Below, in pieces: positions 6,421-14,753 of a stretch of 64,000 nucleotides of DNA. The position numbers and the translations under genes are program-made. This DNA comes from a virus, in IMG/VR virus record IMGVR_UViG_3300045412_000261, positions 1-64,000 of that record. One strand, given 5' to 3'. The stretch's first letter is position 1, and each line of letters opens with the position of its first letter. Under the pieces are notes generated by a model that had not been told where the DNA came from, made no database searches, and saw only the letters and a program-made list of their open reading frames with translations.

Positions 6421-7141
6421 CTTTATTAGTTTTATCGGGTGAACTTTTAGGTTTTTCTTTCGGTTGTTCTTTTGATTTTGAGCTAGGTGTTATTTCTCTT
6501 GGTTTCTTTTCTCTTGGCTTATTTATAGGCTCCTTAACCGGTTCTACCTCTTCTTCTATATATTCGCTTATATGAATAGTCATCACTTGATTTTTCAATT
6601 CTCTTCCATTTATTTTTAATTTAGCTGGTATCAAATCGGCTGGATTATCTTTAAAATAACCAATAGAAAATTCGTTATCTTTAAGTAATCTAACAATAAC
6701 TCCACTATCTCCTGAATCATTTCTTACAATTTGATAACCATCTTCTCCTAATGTAGTATCTGCACCTTGTGTTCCTAAATCTTTTACTTTTGTCTTATCG
6801 TCATCTTCTTGTTCTATATTCTTTGGTTGTTCCGAGGCTTCTTCACTAAAAGCATCAAAGAATTTTTCCCAAAGTACTTTAGCCTTTTTAATGTTGAATA
6901 TTTTTATATTATCTTTAGTTCTACTTAATGCACTATCTATACGATTTAAAATACCCTGAGCTACTTTAGATTTATATCCTTTAGGTAAGTCCGATCTTTT
7001 TAATGTCAATATAGATTTTGCTGCTCTTTTAGGATTAGCAAACTCAAATTTCATCCCTTGCTTTTGAACTTTTTGATCTAGTTCGGCAGTAGATAATGTT
7101 TTTATTTTTTTGTCTTGCTGTTTTAAATCTATATCAGCCAT
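6407..7141 (-). CDS. Hypothetical protein with Pro/Lys-rich tail
   Basis: A 244-residue protein. The N-terminal 95 residues are basic and helical (KRAAKSILTLKRSDLPKGYK). An acidic Gln/Glu linker (about 96-115) follows, then a beta-rich region (about 120-190). The disordered C-terminal tail (about 195-244) is rich in Pro, Lys and Glu with repeated KPxxK and EKPK. No catalytic motif is recognised. It lies between a membrane PAS protein and small accessory genes; a structural or scaffolding role is possible but only inference. Confidence 0.55.
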   Translation of the reverse strand: MADIDLKQQDKKIKTLSTAELDQKVQKQGMKFEFANPKRAAKSILTLKRSDLPKGYKSKVAQGILNRIDSALSRTKDNIKIFNIKKAKVLWEKFFDAFSEEASEQPKNIEQEDDDKTKVKDLGTQGADTTLGEDGYQIVRNDSGDSGVIVRLLKDNEFSIGYFKDNPADLIPAKLKINGRELKNQVMTIHISEYIEEEVEPVKEPINKPREKKPREITPSSKSKEQPKEKPKSSPDKTNKDGEN

Positions 7142-7142
7142 A

Positions 7143-7757
7143 TTACTTAATTAAAGATTCATTTATTGCAATACCTGTTATACCTAATGTTACTTTGCCT
7201 AATTTTCTAGGAAATAAGATGAATATAAAATCAGTAACAATTCCAGCCAATTTTACAGATTCCTTATATATCAAGACAGAGCCAGTTGATAAAATTTCTT
7301 TTTCTTTTTGGGTTATGGTATCATGAGCTTCTTGTCCTAATATACACTTATCAGTTTGTCCTAAATGATTAGATATAGATTCTGTACAATTTTTTACAAA
7401 CGTATCTACATAAGATGTGTTTGTAGCTAATAATTTTCCGTCTGAACTTTTTAACCACATAGGCAAAGGTAAATCTAATGCAGAACTTTCCAACAAGGAG
7501 ATTCCATTTTTTAAAACAAATATTTCCTGTTTTAGTTTTAAGTTATCCTCGGAAGTTGTGGTAGATTTAGATTCTAACTCGTGTAATTTTTCTTCAAGGT
7601 CTTCTATTATCTTATCTTGTCGCTCTAATAACGTATTATAATCTACAGATTTTTGTTTATTCTTATTTATTGAATAAGAAAAGATATGCCTTATACCTAG
7701 AGCGCTAAGTATTGCGGTTATAGCATAAAACAGATTTGTTAGCTCTGGTAATTTCAT
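7143..7757 (-). CDS. Membrane protein with coiled coil and PAS-like domain
   Basis: A 204-residue protein. A hydrophobic segment at about 7-27 (LFYAITAILSALGIRHIF) is followed by a coiled coil (about 40-92, LLERQDKIIEDLEEKLHELE). Residues about 93-196 form a PAS-like sensor: LPLPMWLKSSDGKLLATNTSY is the typical PAS strand-helix start, and the region ends in paired strands. There is no kinase, HTH or GGDEF domain after it. It overlaps the next gene (7754-8458) by 4 nt. It could sense a ligand at the membrane, regulate lysis timing, or be a spanin-like protein with a PAS-like fold. The layout is clear; the function is not known. Confidence 0.6.
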   Translation of the reverse strand: MKLPELTNLFYAITAILSALGIRHIFSYSINKNKQKSVDYNTLLERQDKIIEDLEEKLHELESKSTTTSEDNLKLKQEIFVLKNGISLLESSALDLPLPMWLKSSDGKLLATNTSYVDTFVKNCTESISNHLGQTDKCILGQEAHDTITQKEKEILSTGSVLIYKESVKLAGIVTDFIFILFPRKLGKVTLGITGIAINESLIK

Positions 7758-8458
7758 TTTTTCTTCTTTTTATCTGCTGCATCCATTTGCCGTACTACTT
7801 TATTTGCCCAAGATCTTCCCGGGTTTCCTCCCCATAATAAACCGGCAATATATCCCCTATCTTGACTAGGCGTTTTTCCTGGGTCTACTTTTAAATTTTT
7901 ATTGTGACGGCTAAAGAAATTTCTCATTCTTTTTACCGTTTCGGGGCTCATTTTACTTCTGTTTTTTAAATTAGATGCTCTCTGAACTCCTGAGCCTACT
8001 CCGGCTTTTTTAGCTTGTTTAGCATTTAGTCCACCTTTACCACCTGATTTTTTTCTCATTTCTAGACCCCTTTCTGCGGCATTTGCTACGCTTTCCGGTG
8101 GTGTGAAATTTATGTGGTCATATTTTCCTTCTAGTAATTTATAAAGTTGTTCTTTTAGATAAATTACAGACTCTTTGTTTACAGTTTCTTCGTCGCCTTC
8201 AACGCTTCCTATATTAGGAATGGCAGCATCTGATTTATTTAACATATCCAAAGTGTAAGTATTAGATCCTATTTTTACTTTTGTTATAGCTTTATAATCA
8301 AAAGGGGCCGACTTTCCAGAAGCTCTGTAGCCAGTCCCCTTTGTTTTACCTAAATCGTCTTTAGATGATATAGATAATACATCTCCATCGGTAAAAACCC
8401 TTAAGGACAATCCTGTGTCCAAATACTGCGATAGATATTCTTTGTCAAAATATAGCAT
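7754..8458 (-). CDS. Phage protein with GLEMRKK / SWAN motif region and poly-Lys tail
   Basis: A 234-residue protein. Residues 1-120 are unassigned. The second half holds a block recurrent in phage head and accessory proteins: PPESVANAAERGLEMRKKSG, then a basic helix (RASNLKNRSKMSPETVKRM), RNFFSRH, and LWGGNPGRSWANKVVRQM. It ends in KKKKK. Family knowledge gives no biochemical function; the block is often fused to phage prohead-protease or portal-like proteins, and the basic character suggests nucleic-acid contact. Its neighbour 8513-9022 ends in a similar poly-Lys tail. A TATTTATA motif lies 11 nt before the start. Confidence 0.65.
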   Translation of the reverse strand: MLYFDKEYLSQYLDTGLSLRVFTDGDVLSISSKDDLGKTKGTGYRASGKSAPFDYKAITKVKIGSNTYTLDMLNKSDAAIPNIGSVEGDEETVNKESVIYLKEQLYKLLEGKYDHINFTPPESVANAAERGLEMRKKSGGKGGLNAKQAKKAGVGSGVQRASNLKNRSKMSPETVKRMRNFFSRHNKNLKVDPGKTPSQDRGYIAGLLWGGNPGRSWANKVVRQMDAADKKKKK

Positions 8459-8469
8459 ATTCTTTTTTA

Positions 8470-8477
8470 TATAAATA
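8470..8477 (-). promoter_or_regulatory. TATTTATA motif 11 nt upstream of a start
   Basis: On the minus strand CTATTTATATAAAAAAG precedes the ATG at 8458. It is a one-base variant of the TATTTATT element found in the same place before gp13, phoH and a tube gene. Promoter or leader function is inferred from recurrence only. Confidence 0.28.
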
Positions 8478-8512
8478 GTTATAAAAGAACTATAAAATAT
8501 AAATATGCCATA

Positions 8513-9022
8513 TTACTTTTTCTTTTTCTTTTTAGCTGCTTGAGCTTGCTTCCATAGCTTATCATCAGCACTTCTTGAACCTCCCACACCAGTGATAAAG
8601 CTATTTACTCTACCCATTGCCCATTGGTCTTGAGATACTCCAGGCCTATGCCCAGAATTCCATGCAGCTTTTCCTTTATTATAAACTTGACGTAATATGC
8701 CTAAAGGAATTTCAGACTTTTCTGCTTTGTTTTTTAGTCCCTTTTCGGAAGAATCTTCATCCAAAGAAATAGCATCCATATATTCTACTACTTTCTGATG
8801 TATAATTTCGCCGAATCTTTTTTTAAATGCTTTCGTAGCTGCTCCTTGTTTTGTTTTTATCCTCTTTCCGTCATCAGTGTAATCAGCGTCCCAATCCTGC
8901 TTGTAGTCGTCTTTGCCTGAAAATCTGTCAATTTCTTTTTTCATAGCTTCTTTTGATCCCTTTTTTCCCTTATCTTTTAGTCCTTTAAGATATTTTTCAG
9001 GTACTTTTCTTTGATCATCCAT
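8513..9022 (-). CDS. Phage protein of DUF5824-like type, poly-Lys tail
   Basis: A 169-residue protein, basic and helical. The C-terminal block EIPLGILRQVYNKGKAAWNS followed by GHRPGVSQDQWAMGRVNSFI matches a conserved domain found in many large phages, which I recall as DUF5824, of unknown function. It ends AKKKKKK. The pairing with 7754-8458, which also carries a phage-specific block and a poly-Lys end, suggests the two work together. A DNA-binding or virion-internal role is a guess. Confidence 0.65.
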   Translation of the reverse strand: MDDQRKVPEKYLKGLKDKGKKGSKEAMKKEIDRFSGKDDYKQDWDADYTDDGKRIKTKQGAATKAFKKRFGEIIHQKVVEYMDAISLDEDSSEKGLKNKAEKSEIPLGILRQVYNKGKAAWNSGHRPGVSQDQWAMGRVNSFITGVGGSRSADDKLWKQAQAAKKKKKK

Positions 9023-9035
9023 AATACAGTTTGTT

Positions 9036-10406
9036 TTATAAGTTATTGTTTTGTTTTTCCAATTCTAAAAAGTCTAAAACAGGTTTATATCTATTAAAAT
9101 ATTTCGGGTATATTTCTTTGTACTCTCTCAATTGATATATATTATTCACCTTTACTAGATCTTTTTCATAAGTTGTTGAAATAGAACTTTCATCTTTAAT
9201 ATGTATTGTCCCAATATCGCTTCCATACAATCCGGGACTATAATTTTCAATAATAAAAGGAAATTTTTGTAGAAACTCAAACACTTCATTCACTTTAATC
9301 TTTTTCCACTCCATGCTAATTACTATCTTTTCATCTAAAACTATCTGATCTACTGGCGTATATTTGTAATTATGTCCAAAAATTCTATCTTCTAAGCAGA
9401 ATAGAGTATTAGGTTGTTCTTTTTTTATATAAAATTTGACTAGTTCTCTGTATTTTTTATCTCCTACAATATGTAAAGAATCGCAAAAAATTTCTAAAAA
9501 TCCAATAAAATCTATAAACTCTTCATCACTTGGTTGATTAATTTCAAAAGATATGTCAACAATGATTCCAATATTGTATTTTTTATTAGGAGATATGGCA
9601 TGATATTCATTTTGAAGTGGCATTCCTCCCCATTTCCTAATAAAATTTCTTGTTGATATGATGTTCTGCTCCTCCCATTCATCTGAATTTTTTCCAACCT
9701 GTGTGATAGTTGGATTAAATCTTGATCCCCTACATGTCATGTGATAAACAAATCCTTCCCATGTCTGTACGAATGTTGCTCCATTTAACATTAATCTATT
9801 CCAAATGTCAGAATCTTCTTTTGATTGAACATAGAATAAAGAATCATGTCCACCAATGCTTAAAAATTCTTCTTTATAGAAAGCCCATGGAGCAAAAACG
9901 CCTCCTGTTGTCTTCTCTTTTTTAGATGATTTTGTTTTCATGTTGTGGATAAGCTCTAAAAACTTATCCTCTATAAATGTTTCTGGCTCCGTTCCTAAAT
10001 CCACGGTTATTTTTTCATGCCCCGCTGGATGTAGTGGGGGCTCTACTCTAGTAAGTGATACGATAGTTTTTTTGTCTACCATGTTTGCTTCAATCGCATC
10101 TAATGCTCCCGGAGCTAAATACATGTCGCAATGCCATATAATGCATATATCATATATAGATCTTCTAATTAAAGCATCATACAATATGGTATGACCTAAT
10201 CTCGTATTCCCTTCATTACGCATAACTTTGAGAATAGGATTAACTAAAGATTCGCTATAAACCCATTCCCAAGTACCGTCAGTAGATGCGTCATCGGCAA
10301 AACAGATTTCAACTTCGTGATTCCCTTTATTTTTCATAATAGAATCATAAGACCATTTGAAATACTTTAAGTTATTTCTTCCTGGGACAATAAAACTAAT
10401 TTTCAT
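9036..10406 (-). CDS. Glycosyltransferase family 2 protein
   Basis: A 456-residue protein. Residues 1-260 form a GT-A domain: ISFIVPGRN, DDASTDG (38-44, the GT2 nucleotide-binding Asp pair), HCD (92-94) in the DxD position, then a GG...HD / KEDSDIWNRL segment typical of the GT2 catalytic half. Residues about 270-456 are a separate unrecognised domain. It would transfer a sugar from a nucleotide-sugar donor to an unknown acceptor. It is the last gene of the island in transcription order and its start overlaps the preceding transferase by 11 nt. Confidence 0.88.
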   Translation of the reverse strand: MKISFIVPGRNNLKYFKWSYDSIMKNKGNHEVEICFADDASTDGTWEWVYSESLVNPILKVMRNEGNTRLGHTILYDALIRRSIYDICIIWHCDMYLAPGALDAIEANMVDKKTIVSLTRVEPPLHPAGHEKITVDLGTEPETFIEDKFLELIHNMKTKSSKKEKTTGGVFAPWAFYKEEFLSIGGHDSLFYVQSKEDSDIWNRLMLNGATFVQTWEGFVYHMTCRGSRFNPTITQVGKNSDEWEEQNIISTRNFIRKWGGMPLQNEYHAISPNKKYNIGIIVDISFEINQPSDEEFIDFIGFLEIFCDSLHIVGDKKYRELVKFYIKKEQPNTLFCLEDRIFGHNYKYTPVDQIVLDEKIVISMEWKKIKVNEVFEFLQKFPFIIENYSPGLYGSDIGTIHIKDESSISTTYEKDLVKVNNIYQLREYKEIYPKYFNRYKPVLDFLELEKQNNNL

Positions 10407-11406
10407 TTACTAGATTATTAAGTTTGTTTATAAAACGTTTTTTGAATATATCTTCATGGTAGTTCTCCTTATAGGAAAATAAAGTTTCCTCAGAACATGT
10501 ATTATAAAATGTAGGATTTGATAATTTCTTAATTATCTCCGCAGCTGCTTTTATGTCACCTAAATCCACAGTAGTGTATGGGTGAAGATATTCCTGAGTA
10601 TCCAATCCTCGATACCCAATACAAGGAATGCCTAAATATGCACAATTCAACGCAAATGTACCAGCAGCATGGGTTCTCATCAAGTGAACGCCAATCTTAG
10701 CTTTCACCGACAGTGTTTCTATAAAATGAGTCCAATCCATGTATGGAAAATGATTAATATCCGGGATTAGTTCCTCATCTTCTTTCTTTCTGCCCATTGA
10801 AGGAGCAAATATAGGAATTAGTGATGAAACTTCAGATTCCGATTTTGAGAAATATTTCCTACCGCTTAACGCTGTTAAAAATGAATCCATTCCACCATAC
10901 CAAGAACAGTAATTACCACCAATTACAATACCTTCTGCTTCATATTTTTTAGATACTATATGTTTAACAGTATCTTCAATCATTAGAGAAGGCATAACTA
11001 GACATTCTAGATTAGTAATTCCTTTGTAGTAACGAGAATCTGACGAATTATGACAGAGTAAAAAGTCACAAGTTCTAAGCGCATTGTAGAAATTAACTTG
11101 AGTTTCTACGTCGTAATCTTGCCAGTACCAATTAGGGCCTTCTTGCATCATACAGACTTTTTTAGCAAAATAAGTTTTAACAAACTCAATGTCTAAAAAA
11201 GGATTATTTTTTCCAGGAATAACAATAGCTAAGTCTAATTTTTTAAAAGATGGATTACTTTCTATATACTGTTTTATTAGTTTAGTATTAGAGGGAACAT
11301 TTAATGCATCTAAAGCAATGGACCATGCAACATCTGTTCTTGTGTTGTTAAAATCTCTAGGAAATTTGACAAAATTACCTATTTCGGATATTATAGCTAC
11401 TTTCAT
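10396..11406 (-). CDS. GT-B fold glycosyltransferase-like protein
   Basis: A 336-residue protein. The C-terminal half resembles a GT4/GT1-type donor-binding domain: AKIGVHLMRTHAAGTFALNC then AYLGIPCIGY, the usual small-residue helix before the 'G-x-P' strand. The N-terminal half (MKVAIISEIGNF...) is Rossmann-like. The usual E-x7-E motif is not present, so it is a divergent member. It overlaps the GT2 gene by 11 nt and is followed upstream by a methyltransferase gene 3 nt away. It is probably part of the same glycan pathway. Confidence 0.6.
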   Translation of the reverse strand: MKVAIISEIGNFVKFPRDFNNTRTDVAWSIALDALNVPSNTKLIKQYIESNPSFKKLDLAIVIPGKNNPFLDIEFVKTYFAKKVCMMQEGPNWYWQDYDVETQVNFYNALRTCDFLLCHNSSDSRYYKGITNLECLVMPSLMIEDTVKHIVSKKYEAEGIVIGGNYCSWYGGMDSFLTALSGRKYFSKSESEVSSLIPIFAPSMGRKKEDEELIPDINHFPYMDWTHFIETLSVKAKIGVHLMRTHAAGTFALNCAYLGIPCIGYRGLDTQEYLHPYTTVDLGDIKAAAEIIKKLSNPTFYNTCSEETLFSYKENYHEDIFKKRFINKLNNLVNEN

Positions 11407-11409
11407 ATA

Positions 11410-11997
11410 TTATAGAACTTTACAGATAATTCCTTCGCTATCTACTAAAACAACACTGTTAAAAACATTATATCCAGCATCATGTCCAATATATTTTACA
11501 ACTGACATTCTATTATTATCAATAGTCTCGTCAACCGCTCTTTTTACTCCTTTTGTAGTAGGATGTCCATAATCATCAAAAACTACATATAAATCTTTAT
11601 TATTTTTTTTCATTCTAAGACATCTCTCAATATCTTCTTTTACATTTGGATAATCATGTACGCAGTCAATAAAGCATAAATCTATATCATATAATATAGT
11701 AATATATGTTGAATTAGAATAAGCATTTCCTACTATACATGAAATATTCTTTCTACCTCTATTATTCTCAATTACTTTTTTGATATTATCGTCGGAGTGA
11801 TCTATTGCATAGACTTTTTCGGCTATGTAGGATAATACTCTAGTCGTATATCCCCAGTTAGCTCCTATTTCTAGACATGTTTTTATGGATTTATCAGAAA
11901 AAAAATCTAGTAAATCCTTTTTAAATTTGTGAGATGTAGTGTTTTTATTATCCTTTTTATCTGGTATTCCCTGTAGGATTTCTTCATAATTATACAT
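11410..11997 (-). CDS. SAM-dependent methyltransferase (class I, Methyltransf_24-like)
   Basis: A 195-residue protein. Motif I is CLEIGANWG (41-49), an acidic residue at the end of strand 2 is in AIDHSD (about 65-70), and the post-motif strand reads LCFIDCVHDYPNVKEDI (107-123). DDYGHPTTKGVKRAV (141-155) follows; this DD/H arrangement is typical of the metal-assisted sugar or small-molecule O-methyltransferases in this family. Located among glycosyltransferases, it probably caps or decorates a sugar. It overlaps the upstream transferase gene by 8 nt. Confidence 0.75.
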   Translation of the reverse strand: MYNYEEILQGIPDKKDNKNTTSHKFKKDLLDFFSDKSIKTCLEIGANWGYTTRVLSYIAEKVYAIDHSDDNIKKVIENNRGRKNISCIVGNAYSNSTYITILYDIDLCFIDCVHDYPNVKEDIERCLRMKKNNKDLYVVFDDYGHPTTKGVKRAVDETIDNNRMSVVKYIGHDAGYNVFNSVVLVDSEGIICKVL

Positions 11998-12919
11998 AAA
12001 ATAATCTTGTTAGTTTTTCGTAAAAAATATTATCTTGATTAACAATGAAATCCCGAAAAAGGTTACATTTATAATGATATTTATCCGGATTTCTATTTAT
12101 ATTAGAGACAACTTTGTGATATTCAGATGGAGATTCGACAAAATTCATATAGGCATCAGCTCCGAAAAAATCAATATCATAAGGATAGGTTACAATAGGA
12201 CATTTAGAAAAAGCTATTTCTGAATATCTATTATTAATCATACCTAATTCTCTTTGTCCTTTACCTATGATTGCAACAGCACTTTTTGCAGATTTATATA
12301 ATGACCCTATATTATTTGGTGGAAGCAATTCAATCCAATTCTTATGATTATTCCAGCCATTTCCATAAATAGAGATTACATCATTATGCTCAGAGAAAAA
12401 TATATTTCTTTCTAAATTATATGAATCATCCGTAAGTCTATTAAATCCCATTCCTAAAAATACACTTCTTTTATCATATTTAGGATTGTATTCTAATTCA
12501 TTATCTTCTATAGCTAAAAAATAATACTGAAAATTTTCTGCACAAACATTAGTATACAAGTCATCGTACATTTTTTTAGAGTTGGTAATTATTTTATCAT
12601 AGCATACTCCCCATCCTTTTACAATGCCTTCATATCCTAAAATGCCATTAGATGTTGCACATAATATTCTATTCCTACATTTTACATTTTTCATTATATT
12701 AAATGTAGCTGCATCTAACATCTCATAATAAATGACATCCGGATCTATTTCATCAATATTATTTTTATATTCTTCCGCATGTGTGTCGTCAATTTCAGAC
12801 ATGTTTAATTGTTGTAATAAAATGACTTCATATCCTTTTTCATGTAATCTCTTTCCCAACATTTCGGATAATTTATAATTACCCATGGGATACGGTTGAT
12901 GTATAATTAAAATTCTCAT
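11990..12919 (-). CDS. CgeB-like GT-B glycosyltransferase
   Basis: A 309-residue protein with a two-Rossmann layout. The N-terminus ILIIHQPYPMGNYKLSEMLG contains a GT-B acceptor-domain start. A C-terminal segment reads NRYSEIAFSKCPIVTYPYDI, like the CgeB / Glyco_trans_1 'E..a.G..pitt' motif. The E-x7-E motif is imperfect. A nucleotide-sugar transferase role is inferred from fold pattern and context. It overlaps the genes on both sides (4 nt and 8 nt). Confidence 0.62.
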   Translation of the reverse strand: MRILIIHQPYPMGNYKLSEMLGKRLHEKGYEVILLQQLNMSEIDDTHAEEYKNNIDEIDPDVIYYEMLDAATFNIMKNVKCRNRILCATSNGILGYEGIVKGWGVCYDKIITNSKKMYDDLYTNVCAENFQYYFLAIEDNELEYNPKYDKRSVFLGMGFNRLTDDSYNLERNIFFSEHNDVISIYGNGWNNHKNWIELLPPNNIGSLYKSAKSAVAIIGKGQRELGMINNRYSEIAFSKCPIVTYPYDIDFFGADAYMNFVESPSEYHKVVSNINRNPDKYHYKCNLFRDFIVNQDNIFYEKLTRLFYV

Positions 12920-13569
12920 TCTTGAAAAATTATTAGCATTTCCATATTATAAGGGCTAGTGGCATATACTGAATATCCATAAGAGTTTGCTATATTTTTT
13001 ATTGTCTCTAATGTAACATTTGTATAATCACATTTTCCATCTTGATTAGTTCCAAATAAATGCGCATCGTCAATAGCAATCAAATCATTTTCCTGCGCCG
13101 TTTCAAATATAAGTTCAAGTTCTTTTAGCAGAGGTACGTCCTCTTCTCCTCTAGCATACTTATCCGCTCCTGCATGAGCGTCTAACCAAAAACACATAGG
13201 TTCTTCTCTGTCTTTTAGAAAATCACGAAGAAAAGAAACGCTATCGTTCTTGTGTAACCATAACTTATCTGAAAAATAAGAACAAACGTCATTAAAATCA
13301 GTATCTTCGGTATCATCTGATAAAATAGCATCAAAAAATTCTCCCTTCTTCTCAATTTTCTTGAATCTGTTAGATGCTATCTTAGCGATTGATTCCCCTA
13401 ATTCTACTGTAATCCATTTGTCAAAATCGTCTAAACTTCCGTTGTGTCTAAGTGCTGTAAGCGCTGATCCTCCTTTAAAAGTACCTGTTTCTACAAATAT
13501 TTTAGGGCAAGGTCTTCTTAATTTTTCTTGAGCAATTGCATGGTAAAAGGCTGGTAAAATGTAACCCAT
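12916..13569 (-). CDS. Methyltransferase-like protein
   Basis: A 217-residue protein. Residues 24-36 (IFVETGTFKGGSA) are a motif I-like glycine loop of Rossmann methyltransferases. A long helix and an E-containing strand (WITVELGESIAKIA) follow, then CFWLDAHAGAD (about 126-136) where related sugar methyltransferases carry a catalytic Asp/His pair, and LIAIDDAHLFG. It is likely a SAM methyltransferase for glycan or small-molecule substrates, divergent from the 11410-11997 protein. It is coupled to the downstream transferase by a 4-nt overlap. Confidence 0.62.
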   Translation of the reverse strand: MGYILPAFYHAIAQEKLRRPCPKIFVETGTFKGGSALTALRHNGSLDDFDKWITVELGESIAKIASNRFKKIEKKGEFFDAILSDDTEDTDFNDVCSYFSDKLWLHKNDSVSFLRDFLKDREEPMCFWLDAHAGADKYARGEEDVPLLKELELIFETAQENDLIAIDDAHLFGTNQDGKCDYTNVTLETIKNIANSYGYSVYATSPYNMEMLIIFQE

Positions 13570-13581
13570 ATTATAATGTAT

Positions 13582-13842
13582 TTAAATAATTTCGTTGTCT
13601 GTCGCTTCATCAAAATATAAACCGTATAAATCAAATAAAATATCGGCTATTTCATTATCTATATCATTTATCCATTCAAAATTTCTATGATAATACATTT
13701 TTATAATTTCGTTTATCAATTCATCATCGTTTGAGGCCAATATGAAAGCTATATTTAAAGTTAAGTCTTCATCCTCTGTATTAGTTTTAAACCTCACAAG
13801 ATCCCTTATAGTTCTTTGTACTAATTGTAATTTTTCCTCCAT
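13582..13842 (-). CDS. Hypothetical small acidic protein
   Basis: An 86-residue, very acidic, mostly helical protein (many Asp, Glu, Asn and Ile). No Cys pairs or membrane segments are visible. It sits 2 nt after the upstream gene's stop in the island. Acidity may suggest a DNA mimic or inhibitor, but no family is recognised. Confidence 0.55.
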   Translation of the reverse strand: MEEKLQLVQRTIRDLVRFKTNTEDEDLTLNIAFILASNDDELINEIIKMYYHRNFEWINDIDNEIADILFDLYGLYFDEATDNEII

Positions 13843-13844
13843 AT

Positions 13845-14753
13845 TTATTTAAATGTTAAATTGAACAGGTCTTTATCAATCTTATTTTTAACATAATCTT
13901 CTAATACTTTCATGCTATATGAGTTATCTGACAAATCAAAATAACCATCCCAATCTCCTCCTCTCTCTTTCCAAAAATTTCTTCCCGTTTCTGTTTTTAA
14001 GAAATCCTCTATTTTAGACACTTTTCCGTTTGGGTATAATTCATTGTACTCATCTATTAAATAAGAATAAGTGCTTTGGGCTGATCTATCCGGGATAAAG
14101 CCATATCTTAGGTAGGCATAATATCCTGTAGAATTGCCTCTTTTTAAGAATTCGCCTTCTATTTTTTTTATTTTACCAAAAGCCTTTAAGTTTGCTATTT
14201 GTCTAGTTAATATATTTAAACCTCCTCCTGAAACATTTTCTCCTTCTTTTTTTATAGTTCCTATAAATTTATTTATGAGTGTTTTAGTATTAAAATCATA
14301 TTCAGTTTCTATGTGATATCTTTTAGATTCAAATAAAAAATAAGTCTCTCCAGTATTTTTCTTTTTTATAACTACTCTCTCAATATCTGATAAATTTGTA
14401 TCCGGTGATATTCCGCTCATATAGGCTAATAGTCTAAATTCTCGCTCTGTTTTTTTAGTCATAAATTTTTCACTGTCTAGCTTTTTTTGTTTTTTCCAAG
14501 AAATTCTTTCGTCATCATCGCTCCCTCCAAAAAACATATTATCACTCCCTTCTTTGACTTCTTTGTAATTTAATACCTCTATTGGATACTTATAAGACTT
14601 TTTATCTACTTCGAAATCACTGACTGAAGAATACTTTTTTTCTGTTTTAGATAGATTTTTAACAATTTTGTTTAGGTTTTTTTCGTGTATCTTTAATTTT
14701 TTAAGACTTTTCTCTAAATCATTTAAAGTTTTTTTTATATCATCGGAAGCCAT
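13845..14753 (-). CDS. Hypothetical phage protein, non-transferase member of the island
   Basis: A 302-residue protein. The N-terminal 50 residues form a lysine-rich coiled coil (LNDLEKSLKKLKIHEKNLNK). A central helical region follows. The C-terminal part has GYYAYLRYGFIPDRS followed by ETGRNFWKERGGDWDGYFDL and SMKVLEDYVKN, a pattern I associate with a compact domain found in phage structural or effector proteins. I cannot name the fold with confidence; an acetyltransferase-like or ADP-ribosyltransferase-like fold are possibilities. It is notable because it interrupts the transferase array. It overlaps the upstream transferase gene by 14 nt. Confidence 0.55.
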   Translation of the reverse strand: MASDDIKKTLNDLEKSLKKLKIHEKNLNKIVKNLSKTEKKYSSVSDFEVDKKSYKYPIEVLNYKEVKEGSDNMFFGGSDDDERISWKKQKKLDSEKFMTKKTEREFRLLAYMSGISPDTNLSDIERVVIKKKNTGETYFLFESKRYHIETEYDFNTKTLINKFIGTIKKEGENVSGGGLNILTRQIANLKAFGKIKKIEGEFLKRGNSTGYYAYLRYGFIPDRSAQSTYSYLIDEYNELYPNGKVSKIEDFLKTETGRNFWKERGGDWDGYFDLSDNSYSMKVLEDYVKNKIDKDLFNLTFK

